The notes under the pieces: model-generated
What the model was told of the DNA's origin: nothing
Databases searched by the model: none
Seen by the model: only the letters and a program-made list of their open reading frames with translations
Source: Candidatus Thorarchaeota archaeon
GTDB lineage: Archaea > Asgardarchaeota > Thorarchaeia > Thorarchaeales > Thorarchaeaceae
Assembly (NCBI GenBank): GCA_030642465.1
Contig: DAOWNS010000055.1
Coordinates: 1-9,223, forward strand
DNA: 9,223 nt
Direction: 5' to 3'
Shown here: piece after piece, positions 6,752-9,223 of the stretch
Numbering within the stretch: the first letter of the stretch is position 1
Layout of the letters: every line of letters begins with the position of its first letter
Position numbers and translations under genes: made by a program

Positions 6752-6819
6752 GGTGGACGTCTGGCAGACTCCCTGACTTGGCAGCCAAGACATGGCTTAT
6801 AGGTCCACCCTCTATTTTT
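6752..6819 (+). terminator. Stem-closed structured element ending in a T tract
   Basis: GGTGGAC (6752-6758) pairs with GTCCACC (6803-6809), 7 bp. Inside lie GTCT-GGC-AGAC (6759-6769) and CTTGG-CAG-CCAAG (6777-6789). A different hairpin, AGCCA (6783-6787) with TGGCT (6793-6797), would exclude the second one. CTCTA and five T follow at 6810-6819. The element starts 46 bases after the Fe-S gene stop, so an operon terminator or processed RNA 3' end is the simplest reading. The 7-bp closing stem recalls a tRNA acceptor, but there is no T arm and the element is too short. Confidence 0.4.
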
Positions 6820-6832
6820 GAACGTGAAGCCC

Positions 6833-6880
6833 CTACGCTCTCACTGGAACGCCTCCCTCTGAACCATAAGGTGAGAGTAG
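6833..6880. repeat. Imperfect inverted repeat, 10 bp with a two-base bulge
   Basis: CTCTCAC (6838-6844) pairs with GTGAGAG (6871-6877); skipping CG at 6836-6837, CTA (6833-6835) also pairs with TAG (6878-6880). The loop is 26 bases. It lies between the T tract and the ino1 promoter region. Its function is unknown; it may be part of an RNA or a protein-binding site. Confidence 0.45.
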
Positions 6881-6929
6881 AATCTCCCTGCAGACGGACA
6901 TTCTTTTGGGCATACCAATGCAGAGTGTT

Positions 6930-6945
6930 GTTCAATAACTTGAAC
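6930..6945. repeat. Perfect short inverted repeat
   Basis: GTTCAA and TTGAAC flank TAAC, giving a 6-bp stem with a 4-base loop about 95 bases before the ino1 TATA-like box. It could be an upstream regulator site. A dyad this short can also arise by chance. Confidence 0.4.
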
Positions 6946-7037
6946 TACTCGCGGAGCAACGGGCATCGACCAGTCGTCCGCTCCATACAATGTCAACAAT
7001 ATGAGATAAGCCTATTGTTCTATGAGCATAGAATAAC

Positions 7038-7044
7038 TTTAAAA
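7038..7044 (+). promoter_or_regulatory. Candidate TATA box for ino1
   Basis: TTTAAAA lies about 50 bases before the ino1 ATG. A transcript starting about 25 bases downstream would have a leader of roughly 20-25 bases, enough to contain the GTGAGG ribosome site at 7077-7082. The long upstream gap supports an independent promoter here. Confidence 0.5.
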
Positions 7045-7089
7045 CCAATCCCATCATGGAGCAGACACAATCGAGCGTGAGGCTGTGCG

Positions 7090-8157
7090 ATGGACGACAT
7101 TAAGGTAGCCCTCATTGGCATAGGCAATTGTGCAAGTGCCCTTGTGCAGGGCGTTGAGTTCTATAGGAATGCAAAAGCGAACGGTGATGTGATTGGACTT
7201 GATCACACAGATTTCGCAGGATATCATGTTCGCGACATTAAGTTCGTGGCAGCCTTTGACGTTATTGAGGGCAAGGTAGGATATGACATCTCTGAGGCCG
7301 TGTTCGCAGAACCGAACAACGTGATGAGGTTCAGTGATGTACCAAAAACAGGTATCAAGGTTCTCAGAGGGCCACTACTCGATGGTGTCGATGACAACCT
7401 TCATGCCCTTGTCAAGATATCCAATGACAAGGGAGCAGATGTTATCAGCGCTCTAAAGGAATCGGGGGCTGAGATGGCAATTAATCTAATGCCCGGTTCT
7501 GCCCAAGAGGCGACGGAATTTTATGCAAATGCGTGTCTTGAAGCAGGTTGTGCGTTCATCAATGGCACACCCATAGAGATCGCATCAAATTCAGAATGGC
7601 AGGAAAAGTTCAGTAGTAAGGGAATTCCACTCGTGGGGGATGACATCCAGGACCAACTTGGTTCAACGGTACTCCATAGAAGTATATTGCAGTTACTCGT
7701 TTCTCGAGGCGTACGTGTAGACAAGAGCTACCAGCTTGACGTGGGAGGAGGAGCAGAATCACTCGACTCTCATTATCGGGGACGTTTCCGAAAGCGAGAC
7801 GTGAAGACCTCTGCAATCAGTCAAGATCTTCCATACGAAACACCCCTTGTTGCGGGCTCTTCAGATTATGTTCCATTCATGAACAACGAACGCGAGTCAT
7901 ACTTCTATGTGCACGGAAGACAGTTTGGAGGAGCACCAATCACAATAGACATACGGGTGGAAATGACTGATGGACCGAATGCAGGACCCATCCTCTTTGA
8001 TGCGATTAGAGGGACTAAGCTTGCGTTGAAGAGAGAGATAGGTGGGGCACTTGAATCCATATCGGCGTATGGCTTCAAGAAACCGCCAAAACCCACGACA
8101 ATGTATCGTGCGGAGAGATGGGTTGAGGAGTTCCTGCTGAACAAAAGAAGACTCTGA
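7090..8157 (+). CDS. ino1: Inositol-1-phosphate synthase (archaeal/actinobacterial type)
   Basis: The enzyme converts glucose-6-phosphate to 1L-myo-inositol-1-phosphate with NAD, the committed step to inositol lipids or inositol-phosphate solutes. The product is 355 residues, close to the short prokaryotic form and much shorter than eukaryotic INO1. GIGNCASA (10-17) is the NAD-binding glycine motif. VGDDIQDQLGSTVLHR (182-197) matches the family's most conserved block. GRFRKRDVKTSAI (231-243) and DGPNAGPILFDAIRGTKLALKR (from 294) supply the Lys and Asp residues expected around the active site, and IGG (317-319) closes the core. ATG 7090 is supported by GTGAGG 7 bases upstream. In archaea the product usually goes into archaetidylinositol. 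The gene stands alone: the next gene is convergent with only 5 bases between the stops. No inositol monophosphatase or lipid synthase gene is seen in the window. Confidence 0.95.
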   Translation: MDDIKVALIGIGNCASALVQGVEFYRNAKANGDVIGLDHTDFAGYHVRDIKFVAAFDVIEGKVGYDISEAVFAEPNNVMRFSDVPKTGIKVLRGPLLDGVDDNLHALVKISNDKGADVISALKESGAEMAINLMPGSAQEATEFYANACLEAGCAFINGTPIEIASNSEWQEKFSSKGIPLVGDDIQDQLGSTVLHRSILQLLVSRGVRVDKSYQLDVGGGAESLDSHYRGRFRKRDVKTSAISQDLPYETPLVAGSSDYVPFMNNERESYFYVHGRQFGGAPITIDIRVEMTDGPNAGPILFDAIRGTKLALKREIGGALESISAYGFKKPPKPTTMYRAERWVEEFLLNKRRL

Positions 8158-8162
8158 AGGAT

Positions 8163-8558
8163 CTAGCCATAGACCTTCATGTACTGCTCAAGAAGGCGTT
8201 TCAGCTTTGTCAAATCATGAAGGACTAAGAACTCAGTTTCATTCCCAGTTTCCTCAAGTGTTTCATTGATTCCGATTATGTCGTCGAAGGTCTTTTGCAG
8301 CTCTTCCTTGGCAGCTTTGGACTTAGCAGAAGCATCGAATACTACTATCTTGCTTTCTGGATCAAAATTGATGACAATGCTCCTCTTCAGATACATTACC
8401 TTCTTGCATTTAGGACATTGTACGCGATTGGCCTTGCCGGACTTCAGGTTCCTGATAAGACCACGGTCATCATGCAAATCAATGTGATCGATGGCCTCAG
8501 CTTCATACAGTTTGCCACACTTCTCGCATGTCACTTCGATTGTTTTCGTTCCGACCAT
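8163..8558 (-). CDS. CpXC-like zinc-ribbon protein, function unknown
   Basis: The product is 131 residues from ATG 8558. This start is favoured because AGGTGA (8569-8564) sits 5 bases before it; upstream in-frame GTG 8567 and ATG 8564 overlap that site. The N-terminal part has two CxxC knuckles, Cys11/Cys14 (CEKCG) and Cys48/Cys51 (CPKCK), about 34 residues apart, with a segment between them that resembles the CpXC domain (EAEAIDHIDLHDDRGLIRNLKSG). They probably bind one zinc ion. After this come strands YLKRSIVINF and SKIVVFDAS, then a charged helical region (from about residue 78) rich in Lys, Glu and Leu that may mediate dimer contacts. No membrane segment is seen. The CpXC family has no established function. 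Its 3' end faces ino1 5 bases away, so the transcripts may overlap. Confidence 0.8.
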   Translation of the reverse strand: MVGTKTIEVTCEKCGKLYEAEAIDHIDLHDDRGLIRNLKSGKANRVQCPKCKKVMYLKRSIVINFDPESKIVVFDASAKSKAAKEELQKTFDDIIGINETLEETGNETEFLVLHDLTKLKRLLEQYMKVYG

Positions 8559-8596
8559 GGTCATCACCTAATTTCTCTAAAAGCATCTTGGAGCAC

Positions 8597-8606
8597 CTCT
8601 TAAGAG
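8597..8606. promoter_or_regulatory. Perfect 10-bp palindrome upstream of the CpXC-like gene
   Basis: CTCTTAAGAG is its own reverse complement and lies 38 bases before the ATG of the minus-strand CpXC-like gene, next to a possible AT-rich promoter element (CTTTTAGAG on the minus strand, 8583-8575). It could be an operator. It abuts the larger nested dyad at 8605-8666. Confidence 0.35.
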
Positions 8607-8666
8607 TTGCGAACAGCGTTACCCCTAGTGATGCAAGAAGATATGGTAACGAGAGATTCCGCAACT
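8605..8666 (-). repeat. Nested two-stem dyad between the two small minus-strand genes
   Basis: AGTTGCG (8605-8611) pairs with CGCAACT (8660-8666), and inside it CGTTACC (8617-8623) pairs with GGTAACG (8645-8651); both stems are 7 bp and perfect. They are separated by an internal loop of 5 and 8 bases, and the apical loop is 21 bases. On the minus strand it starts just after the stop of the AbrB-ACT-like gene and ends about 46 bases before the CpXC-like gene. It may be an RNA structure at that 3' end, a leader of the next gene, or a small RNA. Confidence 0.5.
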
Positions 8667-8667
8667 A

Positions 8668-9093
8668 CTATTCTGTAACGTCTTCCACGCGAACATTCTT
8701 CACGCCATCAAGCACCGCGAGAGCGTTCTTGAGATCATCCAAATTCGTGTTCAACTGTTTTGCGCTGAAGTAGCATTCGTAAAAACAACGCGTCCCTCTT
8801 AGGCACACACCCGTCGAGAAAAGCAAATCCACGAGCCCGGACTTCTTGAATATCTGCGAAAGCTTGGTGAGGAAATCGTTTGTCAGCTTGCCAATTTCAA
8901 GACTCAAGAACGTTACTTCGCTGCTATCAAGAGGAAAGATTTTGATCAACCGGTCTTTCAGCACCAAGACCATCAGGCCCTTGCTTGTCCCCATAGCTGC
9001 CTTGAATGCAGCTGGAAATGCCACTTTCTTGCTATCGTCAAAAACTAGAACTTTGCCTGCTGTTGCACCGTCGTATTCGGATTCACCTGACAT
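8668..9093 (-). CDS. Small protein with AbrB-like and ACT-like parts, probable regulator
   Basis: The product is 141 residues. Residues 13-55 (GKVLVFDDSKKVAFPAAF, then MGTSKGLMVLVLKDRLIKIFP) follow the swapped-hairpin AbrB/SpoVT pattern: a strand, a basic turn, a Pro, a short helix, Gly, and a strand pair ending in I-x-P. Residues 60-141 fit a beta-alpha-beta-beta-alpha-beta ACT order: VTFLSLEIG, FLTKLSQIFKKSG, DLLFSTGVC, TRCFYECYF, LDDLKNALAVLDG, VKNVRVEDV. ACT domains bind small ligands, often amino acids. AbrB-like parts bind DNA. A ligand-responsive transcription factor is therefore plausible. Cys97, Cys103 and Cys107 cluster in the central strands. AGAAGG (9106-9101) is 7 bases before the ATG and a stop in frame at 9153-9151 limits extension. 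Both domain calls are from pattern only; the AbrB part lacks the usual Arg after the first strand, so it may be degenerate. Confidence 0.7.
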   Translation of the reverse strand: MSGESEYDGATAGKVLVFDDSKKVAFPAAFKAAMGTSKGLMVLVLKDRLIKIFPLDSSEVTFLSLEIGKLTNDFLTKLSQIFKKSGLVDLLFSTGVCLRGTRCFYECYFSAKQLNTNLDDLKNALAVLDGVKNVRVEDVTE

Positions 9094-9160
9094 CTTATCG
9101 CCTTCTTGAGTAGATAGTTGACCTCGCAGATTGGGTCTAATCCTATTGGTTCACGCTCTC

Positions 9161-9170
9161 TATTATAAAT
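9161..9170 (-). promoter_or_regulatory. TATA-like box for the AbrB-ACT-like gene, possibly bidirectional
   Basis: On the minus strand ATTTATAATA lies about 70 bases before the ATG at 9093, which would give a leader of about 45 bases. The element is nearly symmetrical (TATTATAAAT on the plus strand), so it could also direct rightward transcription. Confidence 0.5.
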
Positions 9171-9184
9171 GATGTTCTGCTCTC

Positions 9185-9223
9185 ATGAATGTTCATATTA
9201 CTGAGGCGACACAAGGACTGTGC
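9185..9223 (+). CDS. Possible start of a divergent gene leaving the window
   Basis: An ATG at 9185 opens a frame of 13 codons (MNVHITEATQGLC) that runs to the window edge without a stop. The symmetrical TATA-like element at 9161-9170 is about 20 bases upstream, which would suit a leaderless archaeal transcript. There is no ribosome site. The stretch is too short to test for coding. Confidence 0.2.
   Translation, partial: MNVHITEATQGLC

Larger units (their letters stand above)
6706..7089. other. 384-bp gap without a convincing gene, rich in inverted repeats
   Basis: I find no coding frame with recognisable protein features on either strand; one 100-codon frame on the plus strand starts at TTG 6778 but has no ribosome site or domain. 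The gap holds three stem-loop candidates (6752-6809, 6833-6880, 6930-6945), a T5 tract at 6815-6819, and a TATA-like box at 7038-7044 close to ino1. It may carry the 3' end of the redox operon, a small RNA, and the ino1 promoter. No tRNA could be folded here. Confidence 0.7.

Noticed and set aside
6752..6809. tRNA gene, suggested by the 7-bp closing stem
   Set aside because: Only 58 bases long, with no T arm before the 3' stem strand, no TTCRA loop and no anticodon arm of 5 bp with a 7-base loop.
6519..6935. 138-codon minus-strand frame at the end of the Fe-S gene and into the gap
   Set aside because: Half is antisense to the CCG-domain gene and no family features are seen.
6778..7080. 100-codon plus-strand frame in the gap before ino1
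   Set aside because: It starts at TTG without a ribosome site, has no recognisable domain or regular secondary-structure pattern, and runs across the dyads, T tract and probable ino1 promoter.
8266..8603. Plus-strand frames opposite the CpXC-like gene
   Set aside because: The minus-strand frame has two CxxC knuckles, a good ribosome site and a plausible fold; the plus-strand frames have none.
1..9223. CRISPR array, insertion sequence or phage gene
   Set aside because: No regularly spaced repeats, transposase, integrase or terminal inverted repeats were seen on either strand.

Overview
The window looks archaeal. It has compact same-strand gene clusters, Shine-Dalgarno-like GGTGA/GAGG motifs a few bases before starts, several GTG starts, candidate TATA boxes close upstream of genes, and an archaeal/actinobacterial-type inositol-phosphate synthase. 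The mid-range G+C and gene mix (glycyl radical enzyme, semi-phosphorylated sugar-acid catabolism, HdrD/GlcF-like Fe-S protein, AbrB-ACT-like and CpXC-like small proteins) would fit an anaerobic heterotroph such as an Asgard (Thorarchaeia-like) lineage. That placement is an inference from gene content, not from a marker gene.

Bases 1-2275 (+) concern carbon catabolism. They hold the C-terminal part of a glycyl radical enzyme (pyruvate formate-lyase/diol dehydratase superfamily), then a 2-keto-3-deoxygluconate kinase and a KDPG aldolase 12 nt apart. Kinase plus aldolase convert KDG to pyruvate and glyceraldehyde-3-phosphate.

Bases 2348-6705 (+) are a probable redox operon. It has a small SCP2-like protein, two tandem FAD-linked dehydrogenases of exactly equal length (468 aa each, about 69% identical by a manual gapless count), and a GlcF/HdrD-like protein with two [4Fe-4S] motifs and two CCG domains. 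The layout recalls glycolate oxidase GlcD-GlcE-GlcF, but both flavoproteins lack the usual GlcD/D-lactate dehydrogenase substrate motifs and share a different conserved His-rich set, so the substrate is unknown. A 61-bp tract is identical between the two copies and is flanked by strongly diverged codons, which suggests gene conversion.

Bases 6706-7089 are a 384-bp gap without a convincing gene. It contains several inverted repeats, one ending in a T tract, and a TATA-like box just before ino1. Bases 7090-8157 (+) encode inositol-1-phosphate synthase.

Bases 8163-9093 (-) hold two small proteins, one with a CpXC-like zinc ribbon and one with an AbrB-like plus ACT-like architecture. A nested 62-bp dyad lies between them. 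The last 130 bases hold a probable promoter for the AbrB-ACT-like gene and perhaps the first codons of a divergent gene that leaves the window.
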